Source: Paraflavitalea soli
Lineage (GTDB): Bacteria > Bacteroidota > Bacteroidia > Chitinophagales > Chitinophagaceae
Direction of reading: 5' to 3'
DNA length: 64,000 bases
Assembly (NCBI RefSeq): GCF_003555545.1
Contig: NZ_CP032157.1
Coordinates: forward strand, 2,360,546-2,424,545
Numbering within the stretch: the first letter of the stretch is position 1; each line of letters begins with the position of its first letter. The notes under the pieces are model-generated. The model searched no databases, was not told where the DNA came from, and was given only the letters and a program-made list of their open reading frames with translations. The translations under genes and the position numbers were made by a program. This document shows positions 35,685 through 45,936 of the stretch, piece after piece.

Positions 35685-37646
35685 TTATGGCTGAGTAATG
35701 CCCTTCCATTCATCCGTTCTGAAAGGAATGGCAGGCAAATGCGCTGAATTAACCAGGTTACAGAGCGGATTGTCTGCCCAGGCATATCGCACAGCTTCAG
35801 GCTCAGAAACTTCATCAGCATAAACAATCACCTCACTTCCCTCAATGATGGCTTTAGCCCAATGAAATAACTTGTCTTTACCCGCAATGGCAAAACCCGT
35901 TACCTCTTTTCCGTCTTTTGTAGAAAGCCCTGTACCCGTATGCGTAAAATGGAGGCGGATGCGATTCCCTTCCTTCTGAAAACTTTTATACTGTGGGCCT
36001 GATGCCATAACCGGTTGTTTATACACCATTTCATTGGCAAGTAAGGCCAGCCGCCGGCCAACCTCCTGTTTATTTTTCGGATGAATATCATTCCCTTCAC
36101 CAATATCTATGGTGCAGGCCATCCCCGTATTAGGCAGCGATAATGCCAGGGCTTGCGCTTCCCTCAATTCAGCCCAGTCACTTTCCGAAGGAAGTGGTTG
36201 CACTTTCCTGAAATTAGCCAGCTGTACATATAAGAACGGAAGACTACCTTGCCCCCAGCGTTGGCGCCAGTCTTTGATCAGCATCGGAAACAACGTTCTG
36301 TAATCGTAAGCTGCCTCGGCATTCGCTTCACCCTGGTACCAGAGAAACCCTTTAATGCCATAAGGAATAAGTGGGTTGATCATCCCATTGAAAAGCACAG
36401 TGGGGTAATACTGATAGTTGAGTATCTTGGGAAAAGCGGTTTCAAGGCCATTCTTATACAACCATTTCCCGGCTAAAGAAACGGTAGTAGCGCCATCCGT
36501 AATATAAATGTCTTCAGCCGGCGGATTCAAACCGCCACCGCCCCACAACATGGCCACCCGCACAGCAATGGTGTTCTCTCCACCCCGCACCAATCCTGCC
36601 GGAATAGTAAAAGCATGCGTGGGATTGGCATTCCAGACATTCTTACAAACCTCCTGTCCGTTGAAGTACAAGGAGTAATTCATCTCCGGATGACCCAGGT
36701 TCACCGTCAGGTCCTTTCCCGCAAAAGAGCCAGGCAAGGATATCTTTTTCCGTAACCAAACCATCCCTTCATAATTGCCAATACCAAAATCCTTGATCAC
36801 ATTGGGCATGGCAATGGCTGTCCAACCCTCATCATTATATTCCGGGGCAGGAATTATTTGATCCGTATTGTTTTGTGGATGATAAATAATATCCCACGTG
36901 CGTATCCAGTTCAAACTATCAGCGATAAGATCTTCAGGGTCCAACCTGAGCGTATCATTACTGAGCGTGCGTGCCCTGCTAATGGGTGAGGTTAACAGCA
37001 TGTCGCGGCTCGTCCACGCTTCCACCGGCGTTCCGCCCCAGGTGCTTTGAATGATGCCTAACGGAACATGCTGATCACCGTGTATTTTACGCGCAAAATA
37101 ATAAGCAACTGCCGAGAAGTTTTTCACGTTTGAGGTATCACAAACTTTCCATTGACCGCCCCGGATGTCCGACCGTGGCTTTAATTGCTTGTCTTGTTCA
37201 ACAACCAAAAAACGTATGGCAGGGGACCCGGCATTGTCAATTTCTTTGCGTGCATCCTGCGACTGCTGTACCTGCCATTCCATATTCGATTGGCCCGACG
37301 CCACCCACACATCTCCAATAAGTACTCCCTTTAACTCTATTCCGGTATTTCGTGTTCCGGATTCAGCTATTTTGAGCGTATAAGGCCCGCCGGCTGTAAA
37401 TGTAGGAAACCGGAGCATCCATTTCCCGTCTTTACCTGCTTGGGCAGTTGCCCGTACTGTTCCCAATACTACTGTTACAAGCGTTCCCGGCCTTGCTTCT
37501 CCCCAAACCGGGATCGGCTGCCCTCTTTGCAAGACCATATTGTCGCCAAATACTTTTGGCAAACTTATTTGCGCATAACAGCGGGAACTCAACAAAAACA
37601 GGGTTGCTATAAAAAACGGTATATTGATTGTTTTCTTCGTATTCAT
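35685..37646 (-). CDS. SGNH carbohydrate acetylesterase (CE20 / sialate O-acetylesterase-like) with inserted sandwich domain
   Basis: 653 aa with signal peptide. An N-terminal sandwich (ISLPKVFGDNMVLQRGQPIPVWGEA) precedes an SGNH esterase with block I GQSNM (Ser120), block III GFLWYQGEANA and the Asp-His motif NDIHPKNK. The esterase core is split by a jelly-roll domain at about 255-385 (GMVWLRKKISLPGSFAGKDLTVNLGHPEMNYSLYFNGQ). Generic annotation would be sialate O-acetylesterase. However, an SGNH enzyme with such an insert from the Xanthomonas xyloglucan locus defines family CE20 (from memory) and removes acetyl from xyloglucan. The position between GH3 and GH29 supports that role over sialic acid. 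Confidence 0.82.
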   Translation of the reverse strand: MNTKKTINIPFFIATLFLLSSRCYAQISLPKVFGDNMVLQRGQPIPVWGEARPGTLVTVVLGTVRATAQAGKDGKWMLRFPTFTAGGPYTLKIAESGTRNTGIELKGVLIGDVWVASGQSNMEWQVQQSQDARKEIDNAGSPAIRFLVVEQDKQLKPRSDIRGGQWKVCDTSNVKNFSAVAYYFARKIHGDQHVPLGIIQSTWGGTPVEAWTSRDMLLTSPISRARTLSNDTLRLDPEDLIADSLNWIRTWDIIYHPQNNTDQIIPAPEYNDEGWTAIAMPNVIKDFGIGNYEGMVWLRKKISLPGSFAGKDLTVNLGHPEMNYSLYFNGQEVCKNVWNANPTHAFTIPAGLVRGGENTIAVRVAMLWGGGGLNPPAEDIYITDGATTVSLAGKWLYKNGLETAFPKILNYQYYPTVLFNGMINPLIPYGIKGFLWYQGEANAEAAYDYRTLFPMLIKDWRQRWGQGSLPFLYVQLANFRKVQPLPSESDWAELREAQALALSLPNTGMACTIDIGEGNDIHPKNKQEVGRRLALLANEMVYKQPVMASGPQYKSFQKEGNRIRLHFTHTGTGLSTKDGKEVTGFAIAGKDKLFHWAKAIIEGSEVIVYADEVSEPEAVRYAWADNPLCNLVNSAHLPAIPFRTDEWKGITQP

Positions 37647-37658
37647 CTGATGATAATC

Positions 37659-39881
37659 TTACTTAACTGAAATCTTCACTTGCTGAAAAATACTACGGGA
37701 TGAATTACCTAACTGCAGGATGTATTCACCGGCCTCTGTGTTCCAGGCCTTTTTTGATTCGTCATAAAATGCCAGATCGGCCACTTTCACCTGCACCTCA
37801 ACAGTCTTTGTTTCACCCGGTTTCAGAAATACTTTTTCAAAAGCTTTCAATTCTTTTTCAGGTCGCATCACCGAACAAACCGGATCACTTACATATAGTT
37901 GCACCACTTCAGCTCCGTATACCTTGCCAGTGTTTTTAATGGTAAATCTGGCATGAATGATTTCATTTTTCCCATACCCCGGCTTATCCGTTGAAAAATG
38001 GCTGATGGAAAAATCAGTATAGGAAAGCCCGTAACCAAAAGGGAACTGCGGTTGAATTTTCTTCGTATCGAACCAGCGATAACCTACCAGGATATCTTCT
38101 TCATAATTCACCTGGAGATTCCTGCCGGGATAGTTGCCCAGCGCGTGTGCAGGAGATTGCGTCAGGGATACCGGCAGCGTAAACGGAAGTTTGCCCGAAG
38201 GATTTACCTGGCCAATCAACAGATCAGCTACTGCATTTCCTGCTTCCATACCCCCAAACCAGGCCCATAAGATAGCTGGCACCCGGTACACTATACCAGA
38301 CAGCTTTACTGGCGACCCCGCAATAATGACTACTACCGTGTTGGGATTGGCCTTAGCCACTTCCTGGATCAATACCTCCTGTCCGTAAGGTAGATCCATG
38401 TTTTCTTTGTCAGAAGATTCCGTGTCGAAGTCATGGTTTAATCCGCCAAAAATGATCGCAACATCCGATTCCCTGGCAATTGCCACTGCTTCCTCAATGA
38501 GTTTCCAGTCTACCTTGTCAGTACCAGATTGGCCGGTACTATTACCTTCCGCAAAGGTGGACTGCTTTTCATACCCCTGGGCATAATTGATCTTCACCCG
38601 GGCTCCCAGCTTTTGCTGCAGGGCCCGCAGGGGTGTTATTTCATATAAAGCCTTTATTTCCGAACTGAGCCCACCGCTGCAATGTTTACGCGTGGCATTA
38701 TCACCAATGATGGCTATTGATCTTATTTTATCGATATGCAATGGCAGCAGGTTTCCCTTGTTTTGCAATAGCACCGCAGCCTCGGCCGCCGCATGGTAGG
38801 CTGCCTGCTGGTGTTCGGGCGTATTCATCTCTCCTCTTGATCGTTTTTCTTCATTGAACATCTTTGTACTAAACATTACCCGCAATACATTTCCCACTTT
38901 TTCATCCACCACCGATACGGGTACTTTTCCTTCTTCCACCGCCTTGATCAACGGATCTGCAAAGTACCATTCATGGTAATCTTTTTTGTCCGTACCCATT
39001 TCCAGGTCGAGACCGGTTAAAGCAGCTTTTACGGTTGAATGTGCAGCCGACCAATCGGTCATTAAGACCCCTTTAAAATTGAACTCTTTCCGAAGCAACT
39101 GCCGGTTGAGGTAATCATTTTCCGAACACCACTCCCCCCTAAACCGGTTGTAGGCAGCCATTACCGTATAAGCACCCCCTTCCATTACCGAAGCCTTAAA
39201 TGCCGGCAAATAAATTTCTCGTAATGCCCTTTCGCTCATGGTCACGTCAATAGAGTCACGGTGTGCTTCCTGGTTGTTGGCCAGCCAGTGTTTTACGCTG
39301 GCTGCCACGTCTTTGGATTGCAACGCTTTGATGTAAGCAACAGCCATCTTTGAAACCAGTAAAGGATCTTCACTCATGTATTCAAAGTTTCTGCCGCAAA
39401 GCGGAGTACGGATAATATTGATGCCTGGTCCCAGCAAAATATCCTTTTTCCTGAAACGGGCTTCTTCTCCCAACACCAATCCCTGCTTATAGGCCAACGT
39501 AGGATTCCAGGTAGCAGCCAGCGCTGTTCCCGGAGGAAAACACGTCGCAGAATCATTTGTCCAGCCTGCATAAGCCCAATCATGCCGGTTGATCTCTGCC
39601 CGTACCCCATGTGGACCATCACTCAATGCCCACTCAGGAATGCCGAGTCTTTTTATAGCCGCTACATAAAACTTGGAATTACCATGCAGCAGGCTGGCCT
39701 TTTCCTGCAAGGTCATTTGACTGATCAGATGGTGGATCTTTTGTTCCGTAACCCTATTTACTGTTGAAGCCGTTTGCTGCGCACAGATGTTAAACACCAT
39801 CAACAATAAAGCTACCGGAAGCAATAAAATAGTCAACAGGGAAGATCGTAGGAAAGCAGACTGCAACAGTGGTGATTTCAT
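37659..39881 (-). CDS. GH3 beta-glucosidase
   Basis: 740 aa from ATG 39881 (a TTG at 39893 is in frame upstream of the signal peptide). The GH3 N-terminal barrel shows ALSDGPHGVRAE, KHWLANNQEAHR and GVLMTDWSAAHS with nucleophile Asp276. The second domain carries an acid/base loop candidate (DTESSDKENMDLP), and a fibronectin-III-like domain closes the protein (GAEVVQLYVSDP...ELKAFEKVFLKPGE). It should release glucose from de-xylosylated xyloglucan oligosaccharides. First gene of operon B, directly behind site B. Confidence 0.93.
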   Translation of the reverse strand: MKSPLLQSAFLRSSLLTILLLPVALLLMVFNICAQQTASTVNRVTEQKIHHLISQMTLQEKASLLHGNSKFYVAAIKRLGIPEWALSDGPHGVRAEINRHDWAYAGWTNDSATCFPPGTALAATWNPTLAYKQGLVLGEEARFRKKDILLGPGINIIRTPLCGRNFEYMSEDPLLVSKMAVAYIKALQSKDVAASVKHWLANNQEAHRDSIDVTMSERALREIYLPAFKASVMEGGAYTVMAAYNRFRGEWCSENDYLNRQLLRKEFNFKGVLMTDWSAAHSTVKAALTGLDLEMGTDKKDYHEWYFADPLIKAVEEGKVPVSVVDEKVGNVLRVMFSTKMFNEEKRSRGEMNTPEHQQAAYHAAAEAAVLLQNKGNLLPLHIDKIRSIAIIGDNATRKHCSGGLSSEIKALYEITPLRALQQKLGARVKINYAQGYEKQSTFAEGNSTGQSGTDKVDWKLIEEAVAIARESDVAIIFGGLNHDFDTESSDKENMDLPYGQEVLIQEVAKANPNTVVVIIAGSPVKLSGIVYRVPAILWAWFGGMEAGNAVADLLIGQVNPSGKLPFTLPVSLTQSPAHALGNYPGRNLQVNYEEDILVGYRWFDTKKIQPQFPFGYGLSYTDFSISHFSTDKPGYGKNEIIHARFTIKNTGKVYGAEVVQLYVSDPVCSVMRPEKELKAFEKVFLKPGETKTVEVQVKVADLAFYDESKKAWNTEAGEYILQLGNSSRSIFQQVKISVK

Positions 39882-39910
39882 ATAACAATGCAATAATTTA
39901 TTGAATTCCG

Positions 39911-39977
39911 TAAAAGTAGTACGGTACAGTCTGCAACAGGGGACTAGAATGTTTCACAGTACGGCATCAAATGTTAC
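39911..39977 (-). promoter_or_regulatory. Operon B promoter with two 22-bp-spaced regulator half-sites (site B)
   Basis: Minus strand GTAACATTTG (39968-39977) and GAAACATTCT (39946-39955) are 22 bp apart; 27 nt further is TACTTTTA (39911-39918). The GH3 start at 39881 follows. The layout is identical to sites A and C. Confidence 0.75.
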
Positions 39978-40039
39978 AAAGGATCAACTTTCGTCATTCA
40001 GACAGCACCGGCACAAATAGCAAACCATACAGCCTAAAA

Positions 40040-40066
40040 AGATAGGAAGGAGTGGAAACTCCTTCC
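40040..40066 (-). terminator. Terminator of operon C
   Basis: Minus-strand stem GGAAGGAGT / ACTCCTTCC with a 4-nt loop (40045-40066), followed by TATCTTTTT, about 75 bp after the lipoprotein gene stop. It separates operon C from operon B. Confidence 0.75.
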
Positions 40067-40139
40067 GGATTGCTAAAATTGCTATGCGAAATAAAAACTG
40101 CTAACTGCGTGTAACCAAAAACTACTTCGTTTTAATGGA

Positions 40140-40985
40140 TCATTGAGCGATATAATTATAAATTCCAGCATCAGCTGATCCAGGCGTTTTAAAAGCTATC
40201 TGCAGCGAATTTTCCGTTAAAGAAATCAGCGTTCCTTTGCCGTAAGCCTGGTCCTTCCCGAGATTCAGAGGAAGCACACCGGAAAAGCTCAATGTTTTTG
40301 CATCTTTGTCCAGGTAATACGTGCCCGAAAAAGCCCCACTGGCACTTATCATTTTCTGATCTACTTTTACAAAAGGCCCTCCTTTAAGGCTAAAGGTCAT
40401 AGTGCCATAATCCCCTTTGGCACATATCCACGTATTGTCAGCCCATTTGGGATTCCAGGTCCAGCAATTACCAGTCGGACTGGAACATTGGTTGCCCCAG
40501 ATGAGATCACCTCCGCCAAAATACAGCGGACTGTCAAATACTTTGGAAACGCCATTGGCATCAAGATCGAGTTGCCAGGTTTTTTCATTGCCCACTCCCC
40601 CGCTTAAAAGGATCCATAATGGATCATTCACATAATTAAGGTTGTCTTTTGTAACATGGATGGTAATCGTATCCAAATACACGATTCCGCCACCGGTAAC
40701 GGCAGAACGGGCAACCTTATAATCACCTTTAAAAGCATAATGCACGGTATCCACACGGCGCATTGATTTTCCGGTACCATAGTCCCAAACCGGTTCCACC
40801 TTATCAGTGTGATTGATAAGGTAAATGGTATTGCCACCTGCATCAACCGTAAGGTCTTGTTTCACTTCCATATTGATGGCCGACTTATCAGGCAATCCAG
40901 GCAGGCTATAATCTTTCTTTTTGCAGGAAAGCACCATTACTGCAGCTATAAAAGCCAACGGTATTATTAGTTTAACGAGTTTCAT
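40140..40985 (-). CDS. Unrecognised PKD-containing surface lipoprotein, third gene of operon C
   Basis: 281 aa with lipobox VLSC in MKLVKLIIPLAFIAAVMVLSCKKKD. Residues about 30-115 look like a PKD domain (INMEVKQDLTVDAGGNTIYLINHTDKVEPVWDYGTG, ending TITIHV). The C-terminal ~160 residues are a beta-rich domain with many aromatics (TWQLDLDANGV; GNCWTWNPKWADNTWICAKGDYG; FSGTYYLDKDAKTLSFSG). I do not recognise the family beyond its frequent place after susCD. A second surface glycan-binding protein with its own ligand is the natural guess; no catalytic motif is visible. Confidence 0.6.
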   Translation of the reverse strand: MKLVKLIIPLAFIAAVMVLSCKKKDYSLPGLPDKSAINMEVKQDLTVDAGGNTIYLINHTDKVEPVWDYGTGKSMRRVDTVHYAFKGDYKVARSAVTGGGIVYLDTITIHVTKDNLNYVNDPLWILLSGGVGNEKTWQLDLDANGVSKVFDSPLYFGGGDLIWGNQCSSPTGNCWTWNPKWADNTWICAKGDYGTMTFSLKGGPFVKVDQKMISASGAFSGTYYLDKDAKTLSFSGVLPLNLGKDQAYGKGTLISLTENSLQIAFKTPGSADAGIYNYIAQ

Positions 40986-41040
40986 TGTATATTCATTTAA
41001 ATATTATTATTAATATCTTTAAGACCGCAAATAACCTCCG

Positions 41041-42633
41041 TTACCATCCTGCATTTTGTTTCAACACTTGATTTGATAAAGTGATTTGTGAATAAGGTAT
41101 TTGCGCCAGCCCTTTTGTTTCAGTAACTTTTGCTGCTGAAATTGTTTTTAGTGTATTCACACCACCGTTTTGAAGCGTCACTGATTCAGCAATGGCGGAA
41201 GAAGCCACAGGTAAACCCTGGCGAAGCAGGTCCCAGTAGCGAAGCCCTTCTCCTGCAAATTCTAATCTCCTTTCATTCATAATGTTTTGACCGCTTACAG
41301 GGATCTGAACAAAACTGCCCCCCAACGCTCGCTGCCGTACCGCATCAAAATAGGACTGCGCATTGGGCGACCCCAGTTCAGCAGCCATTAACAACACATC
41401 GGCATAGCGGATAGAAACATAATCCTGGTACTGGCTGATCTGGAAGCTGACCCCACCCATTTTTTCGGCCAGACTTTTACCCGCAGCATCGGCCATCGGA
41501 GTGTATTTCTTCATATAATACCCCGTGTATTCCCGCTGGTCTTTTAAGTTCTTGAAGTCAAGGTTTTCATCGCTAATGGAAATAATGGTAGCAACCCGGC
41601 GGCTGTCGTTCGCTCCATAAGCATTCCAAAGTTTGGGATTCACCGTTCCGCCTCCCCATCCCAGGCCATAAGGATAAATATTCTGAACCCGGATGCCAAA
41701 CATCACCAGCCAGTTATTGCCATCCACATTGCCATTCCAGTCGCTCGTATACGTGTATTTGATAGCAAAAACAGTTTCCTTATTATCTTCTCCTACATAA
41801 TTATTCAGCGAAGCTGCAGGCCAGAGATTGGCAAAATTGTCTACCAAACCAAATCCCCCATTCGCAATTACATCTTCCACGTAAGCCAGTGCCTGCGGTT
41901 TGGAAACGACACCTGCCAGATCCGGTTTATTGTAATAACCGGTATAGTAAAGAAATACACGGCCGAGTAAGGACGCAGCAGCCCATTTCGTCACCCTTCC
42001 ATAAGTAGCAGGCGCCTGGGCGGTATATTTTACTGCCGGAATATTCGCCACAGCAAATTTCAGGTCATCAGCAATAAGCCGGTAAACACTATCAGGTTCC
42101 GCCTGCGCAACATTTTCAGTGGAAGGCTTGGTAAGCAGCGGAACATGTCCCCACAACCTTACCATATCAAAATAACAGTTGGCGCGAATGAACCTGGCTT
42201 CAGCCTCATAGATATTGCGCAAAGCCCCCTGCCCTTTCCATTCCACCTGGTCAAGATGCGTTAACAACATATTGGCGCGGTAGATAGCCTTATAATAATC
42301 TTTCCAGTCTCCCTCAAACATATTTTGATCACTGGGCGAACGTTGTTTATCAAACTCGTCCACCATTTGAATGCCATAACCGTCTGCATTACCGGCGCCG
42401 CCAAATGCATTGTCCGACATGATTTCTGCCGCCAGTGGCACCGCCATGCCGCCCGCCCATACTCGTTGCATTCCATCATATACCCCCACCAGCGCCTTAT
42501 AGGCATCGTTGGGAGTTTTATAAAAATTCTGATCCGAAATACTTGTTACATCTTCCGTGTCCAGAAAGCTTTTATTACAGGCAGCCAGCGACAACAAAGT
42601 AATGACCGCGATATATAGATTTATTTTTTTCAT
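41041..42633 (-). CDS. SusD/RagB-family glycan-binding lipoprotein (pair 2)
   Basis: 530 aa from ATG 42633; a TTG at 42648 is in frame but outside the lipoprotein leader MKKINLYIAVITLLSLAACNK. SusD features: CNKSFLDTEDVTSISDQNFYKTPNDAYKALVGVYDGMQ, YEAEARFIRANCYFDMVRLWGHVPLL, and the C-terminal MNERRLEFAGEGLRYWDLLRQGLP. It is clearly diverged from SusD1, so it should bind a different form or length of glycan. The gene follows susC2 by 20 bp. Confidence 0.94.
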   Translation of the reverse strand: MKKINLYIAVITLLSLAACNKSFLDTEDVTSISDQNFYKTPNDAYKALVGVYDGMQRVWAGGMAVPLAAEIMSDNAFGGAGNADGYGIQMVDEFDKQRSPSDQNMFEGDWKDYYKAIYRANMLLTHLDQVEWKGQGALRNIYEAEARFIRANCYFDMVRLWGHVPLLTKPSTENVAQAEPDSVYRLIADDLKFAVANIPAVKYTAQAPATYGRVTKWAAASLLGRVFLYYTGYYNKPDLAGVVSKPQALAYVEDVIANGGFGLVDNFANLWPAASLNNYVGEDNKETVFAIKYTYTSDWNGNVDGNNWLVMFGIRVQNIYPYGLGWGGGTVNPKLWNAYGANDSRRVATIISISDENLDFKNLKDQREYTGYYMKKYTPMADAAGKSLAEKMGGVSFQISQYQDYVSIRYADVLLMAAELGSPNAQSYFDAVRQRALGGSFVQIPVSGQNIMNERRLEFAGEGLRYWDLLRQGLPVASSAIAESVTLQNGGVNTLKTISAAKVTETKGLAQIPYSQITLSNQVLKQNAGW

Positions 42634-42653
42634 GATGCTCAATTTCAATTTGA

Positions 42654-45600
42654 TTAAAAACGGATGTTTGCACCAACCATGATCGTTCTTGGTCTGGGAT
42701 AATAACCCACATCTACCCCCGAAGAAAACCCTTCATTGTGACCAACTTCAGGATCCATTCCATTGTATTTGGTGAACGTAAAGGCATTTAATACAGAGGC
42801 ATACAATCTTACTTTGTTCAGGTAACTTTTTTTCGCAAGCCTGGCAAAATCATAACCCAGTGTAATGGTGCTGATCCGCAGATAGCTGCCATCATATACA
42901 TACAGGTCGGAGAATTGAGCCCAGTTAGTACCTTCTTCCGTTACCCTGGGAATTCTATTCGATGACCCGGGCCCTGTCCAGCGCTCCAGTATCTCAGCAG
43001 AATAATTACCACGGCCCCCCGGACCTCTCCATGATTGCACCAATTGGTTGCCGGCTACTCCCGATGCCTGCACCAGGAAATCAAATCCTTTATAATCAAG
43101 CGATACATTAAATCCGAAAATAAAATCAGGATTGGGATCCCCGATCTTGGTTCTGTCTTCATTATCGATCACGCCATCTCCATTCAGATCAACATAGCGA
43201 AGATCACCAGGTTTGGCGCCAGGCTGAACGGGATTACCTGACTTACCTCTGTAAGCATTTACTTCTTCTTCCGTTTGGAACACGCCGGCCGTTTTTAAAC
43301 CCCAGAAATAGCCAACAGGCAAGCCGTTTTGTGCCCTATAGAATTCCAGCGCATTAGCAAACAAAACATTGGTATTGCCATGAATGATATGATCCTGGGT
43401 AGGAATATTGCCAATGGTATTCTTATTATACGAACCGTTGGCGCCAATGGAATAATTAAAATTTTTGCCAATGCTGTTTCGATAATTCAGCGCCAGCTCA
43501 ACCCCGGTATTCTTTACATCACCACCATTGATCGTTACAGTTTCAACGCCGGAAGTAGCAAGAACAGGTACACTGATCAACCAGTCCCTGGTTTTCTTAA
43601 TGTAATAATCAAAAGTAACGTTCAGGTTTTTCATCAGGGTGGCATCAAAACCAATATTCAATTGCTCAGATGTCTCCCATTTTATACCGGGATTGCCAAG
43701 ACTGCTTGGCCACGCGCCCTGCACATTGATACCTTCTACAGGACCAAAACTATAACCAGCCTGGTTAAAGCTGATCAGCGACAAATATTGATACCCCGGT
43801 ATACTTTGATTACCTACCTGTCCCCAGGTGGCCCGGAGTTTCAGGAAATCAAGGCCGTTGATTGTTTGCATAAAAGATTCCCTGGATGCAATCCAGCCTG
43901 CCGACACCGAAGGGAAGTAACCCCAGCGATGGCCTGGCGCAAAATTGGACGATGCATCAGCGCGGAACGACGCACCGAACAGGTATTTTTCCTGGAAATT
44001 GTATTGAAGCCTGCCAAAGTACGACATCAATGCCGACTCAAAAGGAGCACCACTTGCCGATAGGTGATTGGATTGCGCAGACCGGTCCTGCGCAACGTCC
44101 AGGTAAGCATGCTGCAAATCGAGCACACGCAGGTCCCAGTTATTACCAGACAGACCGGATCCCTTGGTTTTCAAGGCCGAACTGCCGGCCATCACACTGA
44201 AACTATGGTCACTCGCTATCTTAAAATCATAGGTCAATGTATTATCAAATTGAAGCGTTTGACCAGTACCCATTGACTGATACACCGTGGAGGTATCAAC
44301 CCGTGAAAAAACAGAAAGATGGTAAGGAGGCGTAAATCCACGACTCTGGTTACTCCAGTAATTCAAACCCAGGCTTGTGCGGAACCGTAAACCCTTAATG
44401 GGTTCCACCTGCAAATAAGCATCACCAAACAATCCTTGGTTTTTGTTCCTGCCATTAGAACCATAATACATGGCAGCATACGGATTGGAGGTACCATTGT
44501 CCCACTGCGGATCACCTACCTTTCCAGGATTCCAGGGCAAACTGTCTGATCGGAAGAAATCACCTGAAGCATCGTACATGGGCAGGAATGGGGAGGTAGA
44601 AAAAGCAGCCCGCAAAGTATTATTGTACTGCCCCCCCGTTTGAATACCGTGATTATTTACATTGTTGAAGGTAAGATGCTCACCCAGCTTGATGATGTTC
44701 TGGTATAAATTATGCTCAGAGTTAATTTTGAAAGTATAGCGTTCATAAAACGACATATTTTTACCGCCAACAATACCGCCTTGGCTGGTATAACCCAGCG
44801 AGGTCGAATACGTAGATCCGCCATTTCCGCCCGTGGCGCCCAACACATAATTTTGTGTGGGAACATCCTTTACAAACATTTGATCCATCCAGTTCGTATT
44901 CACCGGCAGCTTATCAATCTCTTCATTCGTGAAATAAGGAATCTTACCCGAATTAACAGCCTGCTCATTCATAATGGTCGCATACCCTTTTGCATCCAAT
45001 AACTGGGCTTTCCTGGCCACATTCTGAACACCATAGTAAGCATCCAGCGTGATCTGCGCTTTCTGATTTTGTTTTCCAGATCTTGTTGTAACGAGGATCA
45101 CACCATTGGCAGCCTGCGAACCGTAGATAGCCGCTGAAGCGGCATCCTTTAAAACATCAATAGATTCAATGTCCGCAGGATTGATGGAATTCAGGTTCAC
45201 CCCCTGAACACCATCCACCACTACCAGCGGTCCAAAATTGCCGATGGTGCCTTTACCCCTGATGATCACGTTGAAACCATCGCCTGGTTGACCGGAAGAG
45301 GAAGTGACCTGTACCCCTGAAGCCTGACCCTGTAAGGCCTGGAAGGCGTTGGTGGTATTTTGCTTTTGAATGTCCTCCCCTTTTACCTGCAGGTTGGCGC
45401 CGGTCACTAATTTTTTCTTTTGAATACCGTAGCCGATCACCAATACACCTTCCAATTGATTTTCAGCTTCCTGCAACTGAATGTTCAGGTCACCGGTTCC
45501 AACAGTTACTTCCCGGGTAGTAAAACCTATAGAGCTGATCAACAGCACCTCACCGGCCGATGCTTTGATCGTAAACTTTCCATCCTGGTCCGTCATAGTA

Positions 45601-45782
45601 GTTCGATCGGTATTTTTTACAGTAACGGTGGCCGCCGACACCGGCGCTGCCGTACGTTGACTGGTCACCCTGCCCGCCAGCTTATCGGTTTGGGCAAAAG
45701 CAGTCAGGTTTGCCAGGAATAGGAATACAGAAAAAATGCATAGCAGCAGGGTTCGCAAGCGAACCGTTTTGATTGATTTCAT
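42654..45782 (-). CDS. SusC/RagA-family TonB-dependent outer membrane transporter (pair 2)
   Basis: 1042 aa from ATG 45782, where a normal leader begins (MKSIKTVRLRTLLLCIFSVFLFLANLTAFAQ). The frame is open to a further ATG at 45905, which would add 41 residues; that stretch looks like a copied gene start rather than part of SusC. The carboxypeptidase-regulatory-like domain (LAGRVTSQRTAAPVSAATVTVKNTD), plug (LVTGANLQVKGEDIQKQNTTNAFQALQGQASGVQV) and barrel ending in TIMVGANIRF are complete. No STN domain. Confidence 0.93.
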   Translation of the reverse strand: MKSIKTVRLRTLLLCIFSVFLFLANLTAFAQTDKLAGRVTSQRTAAPVSAATVTVKNTDRTTMTDQDGKFTIKASAGEVLLISSIGFTTREVTVGTGDLNIQLQEAENQLEGVLVIGYGIQKKKLVTGANLQVKGEDIQKQNTTNAFQALQGQASGVQVTSSSGQPGDGFNVIIRGKGTIGNFGPLVVVDGVQGVNLNSINPADIESIDVLKDAASAAIYGSQAANGVILVTTRSGKQNQKAQITLDAYYGVQNVARKAQLLDAKGYATIMNEQAVNSGKIPYFTNEEIDKLPVNTNWMDQMFVKDVPTQNYVLGATGGNGGSTYSTSLGYTSQGGIVGGKNMSFYERYTFKINSEHNLYQNIIKLGEHLTFNNVNNHGIQTGGQYNNTLRAAFSTSPFLPMYDASGDFFRSDSLPWNPGKVGDPQWDNGTSNPYAAMYYGSNGRNKNQGLFGDAYLQVEPIKGLRFRTSLGLNYWSNQSRGFTPPYHLSVFSRVDTSTVYQSMGTGQTLQFDNTLTYDFKIASDHSFSVMAGSSALKTKGSGLSGNNWDLRVLDLQHAYLDVAQDRSAQSNHLSASGAPFESALMSYFGRLQYNFQEKYLFGASFRADASSNFAPGHRWGYFPSVSAGWIASRESFMQTINGLDFLKLRATWGQVGNQSIPGYQYLSLISFNQAGYSFGPVEGINVQGAWPSSLGNPGIKWETSEQLNIGFDATLMKNLNVTFDYYIKKTRDWLISVPVLATSGVETVTINGGDVKNTGVELALNYRNSIGKNFNYSIGANGSYNKNTIGNIPTQDHIIHGNTNVLFANALEFYRAQNGLPVGYFWGLKTAGVFQTEEEVNAYRGKSGNPVQPGAKPGDLRYVDLNGDGVIDNEDRTKIGDPNPDFIFGFNVSLDYKGFDFLVQASGVAGNQLVQSWRGPGGRGNYSAEILERWTGPGSSNRIPRVTEEGTNWAQFSDLYVYDGSYLRISTITLGYDFARLAKKSYLNKVRLYASVLNAFTFTKYNGMDPEVGHNEGFSSGVDVGYYPRPRTIMVGANIRF

Positions 45783-45936
45783 ATGTAAATGTTTATCGGG
45801 AATGATAGTTAAGCGCACAGGAGTTCCGCAAACAGGAGAGGTTGCCAATATGACATTATAGTGGGGAGACTTCAGAAAAACCAATAGTAGCAGTGGTAGT
45901 TTCATATAGCAGCCTTCAATCGTTAAATGAATGCTG

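Noticed and set aside
35685-37646. Reading the SGNH esterase as a sialic acid enzyme
   Set aside because: No sialidase or sialic acid catabolic gene is near; the neighbours are xyloglucan enzymes and the domain insert fits CE20.
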